DNA of 64,000 nt, taken from Irpex lacteus. Taxonomy: Eukaryota; Basidiomycota; Agaricomycetes; Polyporales; Irpicaceae. The stretch covers positions 930,001-994,000 of the forward strand of contig MQVO02000006.1 in NCBI GenBank assembly GCA_001986395.2, read 5' to 3'. Made by a program: the position numbers and the translations under genes. Positions 47,815 to 59,355 of this stretch are shown here, in pieces. The notes under the pieces are model-generated. The model ran no database searches. It saw only the letters and a program-made list of their open reading frames with translations, and was not told where the DNA came from. How positions within the stretch are numbered: position 1 is the first letter of the stretch; the number at the start of each line of letters is the position of its first letter.

Positions 47815-49272
47815 CTAGTCTTCCAACGCAGCGATAACATCCGCCCGACCCAGCTGCTTCGTCGCGAACCGCCTAACGGTGCTCTGCGCGTTACTCACAG
47901 GTTTGCCCTCGCTCCCTTCGCGCAATAGACCACCGATGGTCGCTGCCTGTTGGGACACCCACTTCTCGCCTTCGCTCATGATGAGGGTTTGGAGGAAGGA
48001 GGCGATTAGGTCGCTTTGTTGGGTTTGGAGGCCGAAGTCGATGGCGAGTTTCAAGTTTGTGCCTGCGTAGTACAGATAAACTCATTTGTAAGACATCCGC
48101 ACTGGGGAGGAATGTAAGAGGGGAAGGCTTACGAAGAGCTTTGAGACGCGTCTTCGTCCGCGGTAACGCCATTTCTTCGTCCTGGAGCTGATTGATGTAT
48201 CGAGAAAACGCACCGAGGAGTGTGACGGCGACATCTTGGTTGCCGATTCGCATGGCGTGCAGTAGCGGGGTGACATCTCCATTCTTGCGTAGCAGCATCT
48301 ACAACACTCCAAAATGGCTTGTCTACATTTCTTGTGATCTAACGTAGAGTGTAAGCTTACCTCGAAGTCACGGTCGCGTACTTCCATGAGGAACATGACG
48401 TCCCGCTTCTCTACAGCACTGAAGATCTGGTACGGCTATATGTAGTGAACCAATTTGAACCATCCATGAGTATCAGAGAGACATCATGAAATATGGAAAC
48501 CTGACGTACCTCGACCTTCCACGGCTTCACAGGACCCTTCCCTCTCGACAACCTCTTCGACGCGTTTACGGCAGTAGATATCGTAGACCACACACTGTCC
48601 CTCCGCTCCCTTGGGCTCTTTGGTTCCTCTTCTGTCACAGGCGAGCTCAAGCCACTAGCACTAGAAATGCTGCCGGAATCGCGTGGCGAGTGTGGTTCGC
48701 TGAGGGGTGGCGTCGGGCTTCGTCTCAGCTGTTGTAAGATAGCCTTTGGAGCCAATGAGTCTGCTTCACGTTGCAAGAATCCTAAGTTCATCGCACCGTC
48801 AATAAACACACACTAGTACCAGGAGTAAGCAAACATACCGCTGGTAGGTAGTCGCGCTGGAAGACACGGTTCGCGCTCCACTCTCTTCTTCACTTCAGGT
48901 TGTCGCACCAGCTGCTTGATACCATTGTTGTCCAAACGTTCGCCCAGCCAGAATAGCGTGGGCGCATTGTTGTACATGCTGAGGAGGACTCGCTACGATA
49001 GAGTCATGCCCATGTATTCGACGAGCCCAAGCGAGATATCAGTATTGCTTGCGATGATTGGTAAGGTGGCTGCGTAGAGAACAGGGTAAGTGGATGATCG
49101 ACCACTTGGACCACACGGTACCAAGGATGACTAGTGACTTGTAGGTAAGCAGTGCAGTGAAGCTTGTGTGTATTGGAGGAGGCATAGCATCCTCAGAAGT
49201 GCCAGGCGGCAACTCGAGGTGAGCGTCACTGTCAGGTATGTATTGGGGACCCCGGGACCCCAACCACATCAT
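47815..49272 (-). CDS. Ankyrin-like protein of unknown function, with an in-frame stop near its 5' part
   Basis: The secure part runs from about 48977 to TAG at 47815-47817: MYNNAPTLFWLGERLDNNGI, FLQREADSLAPKAILQQL, a Ser/Pro-rich region with SPRDSGSISSASGLSSPV, then PYQIFSAVEKRDVMFLMEVR, MLLRKNGDVTPLLHAMRIGN (ankyrin-like), LGAFSRYINQLQDEEMAL, LKLAIDFGLQTQQSDLIASF and the tail QLGRADVIAALED. Upstream, an in-frame N-terminal part can be built (ATG at 49272, MMWLGSRGPQYIPDSDAHLE, then ATLPIIASNTDISLGLVEYM), but a TAG separates it from RVLLSMYNNAP. The start is therefore uncertain: 49272 with an unusual splice, or about 48977. The function is unknown. Confidence 0.5.
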
Positions 49273-49438
49273 GTGGTGAAGTTCAAGTGGCAAGATGCCT
49301 CACATTAAGTGGACAAAGCGGAGCTGGAGTCTGACAAGATCAGTCGGAATCGATATCTCACAAATTCACACACAATGTATAGGATAAAAATAACAGAATT
49401 TTATTGCATTTAAAAGTAAGTATTCTATAAAAATACAG

Positions 49439-52400
49439 ATGTATGATGGGGACCTTGACACAGTCAAAGGGAACACTGGCTCGGAGCGTCATAATCTCAG
49501 GCCACTAGTCTCAGCCCCAGTCGTCGTGGGCTCTTTCCGAAATTTGAAGGAGGCAGCAACGGGAAGGGCTAAACAGGACCCCGGAGACCCAGATATAGCA
49601 AGCGGCAAAGCGAGCGTTGGCCACATGCTCTTGACCACCACTGCGGCTTGGACGCGGGTCATTTATACGGTGAGTGTTTCGTGCATTATCCCGTCTGAAA
49701 CTTATATAGATATTGTTTTCGAAGGCTGTTCGCTCAGGTCACTGGCATGAGTGGCGCTGAAGCCAGTAGGGGGTCAGTCGACTCTGCCACTGCAGTTCCA
49801 CTCCAGCTCAATGAGCCTGTGATTTGTTAGAAAACGGGATAGGCCTTCGCAGGAACAACAAGATGAATCCGTGAGTCGGTCCAAGAAGCAGAAGACTCAT
49901 TCCAGCAGTGATAGCAGTAGTGATGTACGTACAAACTTATTTTGCTATATACTACGTGCACTGTATAATCGATCCTTGTATAGTCAGAGAGCGGCACCGA
50001 CAGCGGCTTGCCGTACTTCCAGGACGCATTCAGTGGTCGGCGAATTGACGTCGAAAACGCCCACTCCGTCATCCGTCGGTTACAAGAGAACTCCCCCGCC
50101 GGTGATCCTATCCACAAGCTCAACATGCGGGTGAAACCCTCCGGGGGAATGTATATCGCAAAGCTCAGGGTATCGTTTGAGGCCAATTACCGCAAGGTCA
50201 CGAGCGGCCTTCGGACTTCACCAGACAATGCTGAGAAGCGGGTGTATTATCGGTTTTGTAAGAGGCTCTTCTCCGCAGGCGTCCTGGACCATCGTTTCTT
50301 CCCAAAAGGTTCGCCCGCAGCAGACTCCAAAGGAACTGTAGATGGCGTGGCGTCGAAAACGAGTAGTACCACAAAACGATACGATAGGAAGCAGCCGCTG
50401 TACATCGTCAATTCGTTCCACAGTTTGCCTGCCATCAAGTCCAATCAGTTCTTTCCCCTTGTCGTCGAGGTCGGAGCGTTGGATGGCCAGCCTCATGCGC
50501 CGATGCTCATGCTGGGCAGAGCGCCCTTCCCGAAACTGTTCAATTTCAAGGTCTTCAACAAAGGAGGTAGCGCGGATGTCTCACTCCGGCGCGCAGCCCC
50601 TCTTTGCCTCTCCGAAGAGCAGTTGGATCTGCTGTATCGCTACTCGCTCCGCGTATGCAGAGCCATCACGAACAAGCCTCTCGAAGGCTCTGTGGACAAC
50701 CTTCTGTACCTCTTCGCACCCGTGGCTAAGGATTGGAGTCCGACTTCTCCAGCTGATCAACATCGGTGGCAGCTTCCGTCCATCGAGGAATATATACCAT
50801 GGGAGGACGTCAAACAGGCCGCTGATACTTGGGCTACGAAACTTATCAGTAAGCAGGACGACATTACGGATGCTGTGATCGACGATTGTGTCCTCCAGGA
50901 TAGAGCATCAGAATTTACCCACCGACACTTCGCGGTGAAGTTGAGGCGAGATTTAACCCCGTTGAGCCAGCCAGAGGCAGGATCGGTATGTCCGTCTTTG
51001 TTTTATTCTGCCCTTTCATCAGAAATCATGGTGTCATACAGCGAGAATCCGAGTTCGCAAGTTATCTGGCGTACATTGAAGCGCGCACCCAACAGATCAA
51101 AGGTCTCGAGTATCCTGACCAGCCCATGATCGAGGTTTCTGCTATGCCTGGTGCTGCGAACAATCTTGTAGCGACATGTGGTAGCGTGACCGCTCAGCCA
51201 AAGTTCAACTTGAAGTGTAAGTTTCCCAAACGCTGCTCCCTGTCAGAAAGGTGTTGAAGTATCTGCAGATCTTATTCCGGAAATATCATACAGATTTACC
51301 ATTGCAGCGAGGTATGTATCTGACATCATCGACATCGCGAAACTTGACTAATGCAATCCATGTCCCATTGCAGCACCTACCGAACTGCGCTCCTTCTACC
51401 TTCTATTACGCAGAAGTTGGAGTCGATGCTTGTCGTCAAAGAACTGAACGCAAACCTGTTCGACGACGCTCTATCGGATGAGCTCCTCCTGGAGGCTCTG
51501 ACCTGTCCAATATCTGGCGTGGAGCCTGACTATCAACGACTAGAGCTTCTAGGTGAGCGTTGCTGTACATCTGATAATTCTATGAATAATACCTGACATC
51601 CCTTTCTAGGTGATGCGTACCTGAAGTACCTAGTCGCAACCTACCTGTTCGCAACTATGCCCCGCGGATCCGAAGGTCAGATGAACGCCGCCCTGAGCCA
51701 GCTGGTCGCCAACAAAACTCTTCGCAACGGGGCACTCAAGGCGGGGATACCGCCATACATCCAAAGCAAGCCGTTTATTATGAAGGTGTGGCTGCCTTAC
51801 GTTCAGAGACCCAGTATAGAGGGAGAAAGCGACGGGTTAAACACGTCTTCCGACGCAGCAAAAGGAGGTGCCGATACAGGGAAGGGTCACGGTGGAAAAC
51901 GCAAACGGCAACTCGACAGTCAGGCTGCCCAGTGGTTAGGCGACAAGGTGCGTCGGATGCAACACAAGTGGTGCATCCACTAATGTCACCAAGTTAGGTT
52001 ATTGCAGATACAACAGAGGCGATCATCGGTGCTGCATTACTTAGCGGCGGACACGATCTTGCGTTCCGTGCCGCAAAGACATTGAACATCGGTATTACCA
52101 AATTGAATGAGTGGTCCGACCTCACGGGAGTCGCAACGCCGCCTGCGACTACCGCGGAACCACCGCCAGAGATCGTGCAATCCGTAGAGAATATCACTGG
52201 TCATCGATTCAAGCAACCCAATCTTTTGAAAGAAGCTTTGGTAAGCGACTAACAGAATAATACACCTGGAAATTGTGGCTCACACTATCTACAGACCCAC
52301 CCAAGTCATCCAACCGCATCAAGCAACTACCAACGACTTGAGTTTCTGGGTGATGCTGTACTCGACATGCGTGAGTCTATATATATGTTGTATCTCATAT

Positions 52401-53364
52401 AATCCGTCTAAACACCGTCCAGTGGTGGTCTCTTACATTTTCTACAAATACCCTCAGTCAACGTGCGGGCAAATGAGCCTTTTAAAGGTATCAGTTAGCA
52501 ATGAATTCAGCAGTATGACGCGAGGCACTGACAATCCAGTAGAGTGCTATGGTATCGAATCAGACCTTGGGAGCGCTGTGCATTCTTACGGGCTTGCACG
52601 AAGGCGTACAGCATGCTCAGAGCGTTGAATTTCAGAAGGCGATTGCAGGATACACCAAACGGCTTGGGTGGCTCAAAGAGCAAGAATACAAGCGTGCAGT
52701 GGCCGAAAATCGGTTGCCCGGCCAGTTCTGGCTAGAGGCAGAACCACCAAAGGTGAAATTCACCGTCCTGTTGCTTATGTTACAAGCCATACATGTTCTA
52801 GGCACTGATGATTCTGAATGGGTTCACAGATCATGTCGGATATCATCGAGTCCATTGTAGGAGCGATATTCGTGAGCGATGGTTTCAACATTAAACCCCT
52901 TCGGGCCGTTTTCGAGAAGCTGTTCGAGCCGTTCTACAACAAATACATCAGGCTGCAGACACTCTCGCCACATCCTACCACGACACTGATGGAACTACTT
53001 CAAGCGGAACATTGTCACGCACATGGGATGCGCAAGGAGGCGCAAGGAGGCTCCGTGCGCTATGATGGTGGGTTGAGAGCTGTCAATTCCAGTCTGACTC
53101 AAAGTACTCATGTTCCTTATTCCCATAGTCGTAATACACGACACCGTCCTGGCGAGCGGTGAGGATAAATTAGCTAATACGGCCTCGAGAAAAGCTGCCA
53201 CGGCTGCTCTGGACGCGTTGTCTGCTGACCCGGGGTTTGTCTCCCGAATATGTGATTGTAAGTCGACTCAGTCCGACAAGAAGGCCCAAGACAAAACAAA
53301 ACTTGGGTATGAAGAGGCCGTGGATTCGCCTGTGATAGCGAATGCCAGCGCAGAAGGTGCTTGA
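49439..53364 (+). CDS. DCL: Dicer-like double RNase III protein lacking a helicase domain
   Basis: Cuts dsRNA into small RNAs for silencing. Stop TGA at 53362-53364. From about 50000: dimerisation-like region (VENAHSVIRRLQENSPAG, YYRFCKRLFSAGVLDHRFFP), platform/PAZ-like region (LFNFKVFNKGG, SEFASYLAYIEARTQQIKGL), then RNase IIIa with RLELLGDAYLKY at about 51535-51630 and DTTEAIIGA at about 52010, RNase IIIb with NYQRLEFLGDAVLDM at about 52323-52370 and DIIESIVGA at about 52837, and a dsRBD-like tail (TTLMELLQAEHCHAHG, NTASRKAATAALDAL). The acidic catalytic residues of both RNase domains are present. No DExD/H helicase is found upstream. The start is uncertain; ATG 49439 joined by GTGAGT at about 49670 to CAG|GAACAACAAG keeps the frame. 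Confidence 0.85.
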
Positions 53365-53506
53365 TATACGTCTCATATAGAACTCAATATTTTGTAGTTT
53401 TCTCCGCATTTTAATGCTCTTTGGATATCACGCGCGACTTGTCCTTGAATGTGTATGAATTCCATCTTCTATAGGATGCCAACAGGCTACATAGAGTAAG
53501 AGAACA

Positions 53507-53850
53507 TTATGCGCTGCCTCCGGATTTGCGGCTAGAATAGGTGCGATGAGTTGACTGTGACATTCAAAGCGACCGAAGCTACTCACAGCTGATAGCCAGC
53601 GGCAACGAAAGGAAGGGCGAAGCCGACAGTCAAATAGGAGACCAGCTTGACGGCGAAGGCGGGCTTGCTCTTGAAGTAGTCAAAGGGAATGTGCTGGACA
53701 GTACATAAGTTGTTAGCAAAGGCATTGGACGAATACTTGCATTAGTGCACGTACCCAGCCCTTCTCTGCCTCAGCGGACATAAAACGCCTGGATGCGGCG
53801 CCACGAGCGGCGGGGATTTGTCTCAAGGATGCACGGAGGAGGGCCGACAT
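53507..53850 (-). CDS. COX8: Cytochrome c oxidase subunit VIIc (yeast Cox8 type)
   Basis: Small single-helix subunit of complex IV in the mitochondrial inner membrane. Start ATG at 53848-53850 with presequence MSALLRASLRQIPAARGAAS and RRFMS, then AEAEKGWHIPFDYFKSKPAF, the membrane helix VKLVSYLTVGFALPFVAAGY, and QL. A GTGAGT intron then joins to RKSGGSA and TAA at 53507-53509; reading through instead gives an immediate stop after QL. I prefer the spliced end because it adds the basic tail usual for this family. About 70 residues, normal size. Confidence 0.87.
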
Positions 53851-54247
53851 GTTGGTGGTCTGGTGGTGGTGGATGGGTTCAAGGTGGTTGTACAACGTGA
53901 GCGAAAAGCCGACTGCCTCTCTGGGACCGGCGCCGCCCGGAGATACGGCGCTAGTATCCAGCCAATGGGATGTTCGCTGACTCGAGCATGCTTCGATGTC
54001 TTAGAGAGTGCCACACATAGCTCATAGCTAAGAAAGAGAGTATATGATGACGCAAAATGACTATAATCAATTAGATGTAATAGATGCGTGGGAGGTGATG
54101 GGTACATTGGAAGCTATACTATCGAATGGGCGCGGCCCTCAGTCTAGGCTTTTGTTCAGTCGAAAAGGTTATGTCTCGACCATCCTTGTTCGTAGTGTGT
54201 GAACTCCGTAAATGCGTGTTCTCATAAATTCATATCTCTTCGAGGAC
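53851..54247. other. Intergenic, COX8 promoter side
   Basis: About 400 bases between two minus-strand genes. No feature recognised beyond AT-rich patches. Confidence 0.4.
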
Positions 54248-56364
54248 TTAAGTAGTTGCTGCGAAGCGAGACTTGGCGCGTAAACGAGCTCCAATTCGAT
54301 AAAAGACAAACCTGCAAATCCTTTAGTATGCTCGTCAACGCTGATAGAAATACGGTATACGCACGGTAGTGGAGCAGCAATGGTGGTCAAACCAGCAAGT
54401 AGAGCTGTAGCCCCGACCGTCCCAAGGCGATTGTACATTTGACCGGCGAACAGAGGGAACGCGGCAGCGAAGGATGTACGGACGAAAGTGTTCGCTGCCA
54501 TAGCAGAGGCAGCGATAGGGCGATAGGCAATGACAGTATACGTGAACACGGCGTTGAAGCAGAACAGCACACCGGCAGCGAATGGTGCAGAGGCAATAAT
54601 GGGGACAATCCAATGAACGCCGGGATATGTCGTGAAGGCAAGCCAATAGAGGCTCACAGGGACCATGATGGCGCCGAACATGCCAGGGATGAGGCGCGCC
54701 TCGGGAGGTGCTTGTCCACCGTGCGCTTTCGCGATGCTTGCTATTTTCCTGGAACAACACTCATAAGTATCGTTGTTCGTGTGTCCAGAGCTGTTCAAAT
54801 GACCCACTTGTTGAATTGCGGCTGTAGGAAAACACCAATAACCATGCCAATACCCATGCCAACAAAGGTGAGACCAGTGAACTCCATAGAAAAGTGGTGT
54901 ACCTGGCCGAATATAATCGGGAAGGCTTGGAATGTCAGATAAAGGATGCCAAGGAGCAGCGCGCTCCACAAGTCAAGCAAGAGAGCCATGCTATCCAACA
55001 TCAGCAGCTCTGATTATAACATTATTAGCACAGTAACATATACACACAACGATGTTCTTACCGAAAGGCACATAGCAACTTCTAATGATAGCCTGGGTCA
55101 TGCTAATTTCGCGGCGATCAAGGGGAGACCAATAACGTTGGTCGCCCGTTTCCCTTCGTAGCCTGTGACCCACTTTAGATTCAATTGCTCGTAGCACATC
55201 AAATCTGACACTTACCTTTGCGCTTTGCACTTCAGAATGAATGGCGTGTAGGTTTCTGGAACGACCTAGTAAAGACATTGAGTATGACATAGCCATGCTT
55301 GGGCAAGTCTACTTACGATAAACAGAGCAATCGTGGTTGCAAATGTCCAAACAATGAGAACACGGAATGTCCATCTCCAGGTGGTGTTCTGAGATAATAC
55401 ATCGGCATTGGTATGTCTGTCGTGTATCATGCATGGAAGAAAGACTTACCTGGTTGATAAATCCTGACAGCAGAGGGCCAAGGACGGGGCCAATAAAGGG
55501 TGAAATCGTGTATACAGCCATCGGGCTGGAATGAAAGGGTAAATGAGCGGGTTCCTCAGATCTAACAAAGTACAATGACGTACGTTCCAATCTTATGGTT
55601 GTCAAACAAATCTCCTACACTGCCTCCAGCGACACTGAGAAAGGCAGAACTGCAGAAACCGGTGAGGAAGCGGAAGATCAGGTATACCGCTGCAAAAAAG
55701 ATGTCAAAGGCCAATTATAACAGGATGAGTATGACAATGCTTACATATATGAGGTGCAAATGCTACAGGCCATGAGAAGGCAAAGAACAAGGCATAAGAG
55801 GCTCGGTAAACGATATTTCGACCGTAAACCTCGGACAGGGGGCCAACAAGCAGAGGTCCAACACCTATATATGTGAAACCATGAATATTGAGTAAGCATA
55901 GCGCAAACAGATACACATACCTAGACCAAGCACGAATAGACTAACACCCAGTATAGACACCTCTTTGCCGACGTGAAATGTTGCAGACACTCCTCCTTCC
56001 GCAGATGCAGCCTGGCAAGCTTCATTTAGGACATGTTATTTCTGACGAAGCTGCGTAGGAGACGCACCATTGAAGATGCGCAGGTGGCGCATAATGACCC
56101 ACAACATACGACCAGAAGTATGAGCCACTTCCGAAGTACTGGCAAATTCTTCGGGTCATCGTCATGTTCGAGAGTGACTTGGAATGCATCATCGCTGCCA
56201 GTGGATGTTTGCTCATCGCGCTCCTTACTTTCCTTGTCGTTCTGAGCTATGTCCAGTGCGGGTGCCTTGCTATCGACCATGCTTTCAGGGTCCTCAGGAG
56301 AAGAATAAGCAGGGCGTTGTGTCTCACCAGGGAGTGTTGTCTCGGAAGCCCTTTTTGAGGACAT
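54248..56364 (-). CDS. MFS transporter, DHA1 (drug/polyamine:H+ antiporter) type
   Basis: Second transporter of this class in the window. Start ATG at 56362-56364 (MSSKRASETTLPGETQRPAY), stop TAA at 54248-54250. The acidic N-tail contains HDDDPKNLPVLRKWLILLVV, the usual entry to helix 1 in fungal DHA1 proteins. Then come LGLGVGPLLVGPLSEVYGRN, YLIFRFLTGFCSSAFLSVAG, GGSVGDLF, the antiporter motif YTISPFIGPVLGPLLSGFIN, FIVVPETYTPFIL, GMGIGMVIGVFLQPQFNK, and FAAAFPLFAGQMYNRLGTVG. The last short exon ends RIGARLRAKSRFAATT. Many introns. Substrate unknown. Diverged well from the copy at 12.7-14.9 kb. Confidence 0.87.
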
Positions 56365-56965
56365 GATGCGAGATATGTATAGAACCAAGTGGTTCTCGCC
56401 GAGTGTGCGCGATGCGGACAGAGATGGGGATGGGGACGGACAGAGATGTGTTTTCCTGGCCTTATATCAGTCAGCACCTGTTCGGCGACCGCAGAGGTGC
56501 ATGACTTTGTGGTTAAATTGAAGTGTGTGTGTAATTGGTGTGTAAGCGCGAAGGAGCTCGAGGCATCTGATGCGTCGGACCCAACAGCTGTAGATCCAAG
56601 AGAGATCCTGACATTCGTAAGCGCACTGACGTCGAGCGCCCACAGCGGCCGATGCTGGCTTCTTTTGAAGTAGTTGACTCACAATTTCTCCTTTCGGCGG
56701 ACACTTACTTATTAGAGTGCGCATCATCGTGGGTCTCACGGAGGGCTTGTCTATTCCATGGCTTTCACGTACCTTATTGGCCAGCTGGCGTTAGCTCATG
56801 ACTCGTAAGCATCTGACGTACGCGCCCGAGACTTGCGGACACCGATATCGAAAGTAGTGTGGTCTAGAATTATAATATGTCGCACAAAGGCAGAAATTAT
56901 GACCATTACAGCACTAGGGTGTAGACTAACAAAAGGGCCGACGCAGGACAACCATGTGCACCCAC
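56365..56965. other. Intergenic
   Basis: About 600 bases with the promoter of the MFS gene and the 3' side of the mitochondrial ribosomal protein gene. No other feature seen. Confidence 0.45.
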
Positions 56966-58227
56966 TCACGCCTGCGACTGCGAGTCCGGAATGACTTGGT
57001 TCGCAGCCGGTCTGAGCTCCAAGCCAGAGAGCTTCCTCTCCAACCTCGCTGCCTTGCGCACCTTCATGACCTTCTGCCTCTCGAAGCGGGCCACTTCTCC
57101 ACGAGCCACTCTCCTCCTGTACAGCTCGGCCTTGCGCTCTTCCTCCAGCCTGACCTTCCACTTGAAGACAGCCTCTTGTCTGGCGACCTTTCGCGTACGG
57201 CCGTTTAGGTGCTTGTATTCGGCTTGCAGTATTTGCTCGAACAGCTGGCGTTTGTGCTTCTGCGCTGCTTGCCAACGGGCCTGCTTCTTTGCGCGGGAAT
57301 GTGGGTTCGAGAGTTCTCTGGTGACATGAACTTCAACAGGCGCGGCAGGGTCTACGTTCTCTCCTTTACGGATGGCGTTTATGTAGGCCTGCTGGCTCGG
57401 TATTTTGCGGACGAATCCGTTCACAGTAGGAGGTAATCTAGGGAGGACGTATGTTATTGCCGACACAGCGTCAGCAGGAGTATCGTATTCCGTCGCTGTT
57501 CATACGAATAAGTTACTGTTAAATGAGTTGTTGGAGATACGTACGCTCAGCTTTCGGTTTTGGGGCAGGCTTTGGCCAGGGTATTATTACTCGCTCTTCC
57601 GAGTTCCGAGTATACCCAGGAAGCCGAGGAGTTGTGTTAGCAGCAATACGTGTCCATTTGTAGTAACCCTGCCTCCATTGAGGGCTAGTCATCTCAACAC
57701 GACTGGCAAACACACTGTAACACTGGCGTATGAGTACATATAGTCATTTAAGAACAGAACTAACGTACGGAAGGACCCTGGGCTCTGTACCACCCTCCTC
57801 AGGCGGGAACTGGTGCTTCCCAATGAACAGCTGACATCTTGAGTAGTGGACACCCTGGCCATTCATCGCAGCCTGAGGCTCTTCATCCTAGTCGCATAAT
57901 AAAGCGATGAGCAAGGAAAACAAAACCCGTCCATAAACCACGTATTGAACGCACCTCGGTTATGCGCCTAAGATACACCATATTCCTCAACTTATTCACA
58001 GCCTGAACCTCCCTCAGCTCCTCCTGCCCACGTATACGAACCTGATCACCAGGAACAATATTCCACCACTTTATCCTATCCTTGGGCTTCACATCCTTCG
58101 GATGAGGATCCGACCAAGCCACACGTTTGCCCCAGAACCGCGGCAGAGAAGCCTTGACGTGACGGAGACTTTGTGTGAAGACTAGAGTGGTGCCTCTTAT
58201 GGCATTTTGGCGAGTATAGCTGGACAT
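56966..58227 (-). CDS. MRPL40: Mitochondrial large-subunit ribosomal protein uL24m
   Basis: Start ATG at 58225-58227 (MSSYTRQNAIRGTTLVFTQS), stop TGA at 56966-56968, about 350 residues in five exons. The N-terminus is basic, as for matrix import. A KOW module follows: KWWNIVPGDQVRIRGQEELR and EVQAVNKLRNMVYLRRITE. Later blocks are VHYSRCQLFIGKHQFPPEE, VFASRVEMTSPQWRQGYYKW and a long basic helical C-terminal region (NPHSRAKKQARWQAAQKHKR, FKWKVRLEEERKAELYRRRV). The KOW pattern and extended C-terminus match fungal uL24m (yeast Mrpl40). Confidence 0.83.
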
Positions 58228-59355
58228 TCTGCGAGTCCCAGTGCCGTCACAAGCGTCGTCTGGACGTGGCGAGGCTGGACAGTCGGCAGAGTCGGAGGAT
58301 GAGACCAAGGGCGAATATAGGGCGCTAATTGCCAGCAATAACTTTCAGTGAGGATTTCGATTACGTAATCTTGGTTAGACCCTAGTCTTGAGGCTACAGA
58401 GGCCTTCAACTTCAACGTTCAACGTTCATTGGTCGCGAAGAATGACTATATATACTCGAAGCAAGAAGGCTACCGCAGGGTCGAGAGCTTTCTAATGATA
58501 CACGCGTTTATTGGCTGTGAGAGGTCAACATGGCGAACAAGAAAAGGAAAATAAATGTAACACTGAAATGAACAAGGGGGATTGGATGAGAACACTCCGA
58601 TGAAAAGGAACGTGTATGTGTGTAAGTATGTGAGATGCGTCGTTAACCTATATCTAAATACCATGGGAGTTGTAGGAAGCGTGAAAGTCGTGTCCTGTCG
58701 TGAGATGTAGAAACTATAGAAACCGCGGAGGCACCACTGCAAGATAACGCAGTGGGCACAGAGAGGCAGGTTGTACGTACGAGTGCACAGGAAGATCCAG
58801 ATCCATTGCTGTGTTGCGTTCGACGTGCCATGATATGATATTACTATACGTATGCCAAGCGTGTTTGTGTGTGGATGAGGCGGGAGTGCCGTGGAGAGCA
58901 AGAAAGCAGATACTTTATGTGCGTAGATGGGGGTCGTGACATTGACATGGCGTGACAAGAAAATTGTGAATGGGATGGTGGATGGTGGATGGATGGTGAG
59001 AGGAGAAGGGGTCGTGCGGAGTTCCGATAACTGGAAAGAAACGAGACGGAATAGACAGGAGAAAGAAGAAAGGAGACGGTGATAGATACAGGTGTGATGG
59101 GTTGGTAAATGGTGGTGTGAAACCAGGAAGGAAAGAAAGCTACGTGAGAGCGTGAGAGCGCGGGGGAAGGGGATGACCAGGATGTGGGGTGGAAGATAGA
59201 TAGATAGCGCGTGGATCAAGAAAGATCGATATCCAGGGGCCAGCCTGAAAACCCTTCCCGACTAGCGAACAGCAAATGCATAGATAGCAAGAGTTCCGAA
59301 TACCGAGAGCCCCAAATCCTGAGCTTCAAGATGTATGGTGTCCAACGTCCAAAGC
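58228..59355. other. Long purine/pyrimidine-skewed stretch between uL24m and CDC14
   Basis: About 1.1 kb. The plus strand of 58470-59220 is strongly purine-rich (many GAGA, GGAAG and AAAG runs). A 249-codon open frame on the minus strand results from this skew and shows no domain. It probably includes the CDC14 3' UTR and the uL24m promoter. Confidence 0.5.

Noticed and set aside
58470..59219. 249-codon open frame on the minus strand
   Set aside because: Explained by strong pyrimidine bias; Ser/Thr/His/Leu-rich with no motif and no introns, unlike neighbouring genes.
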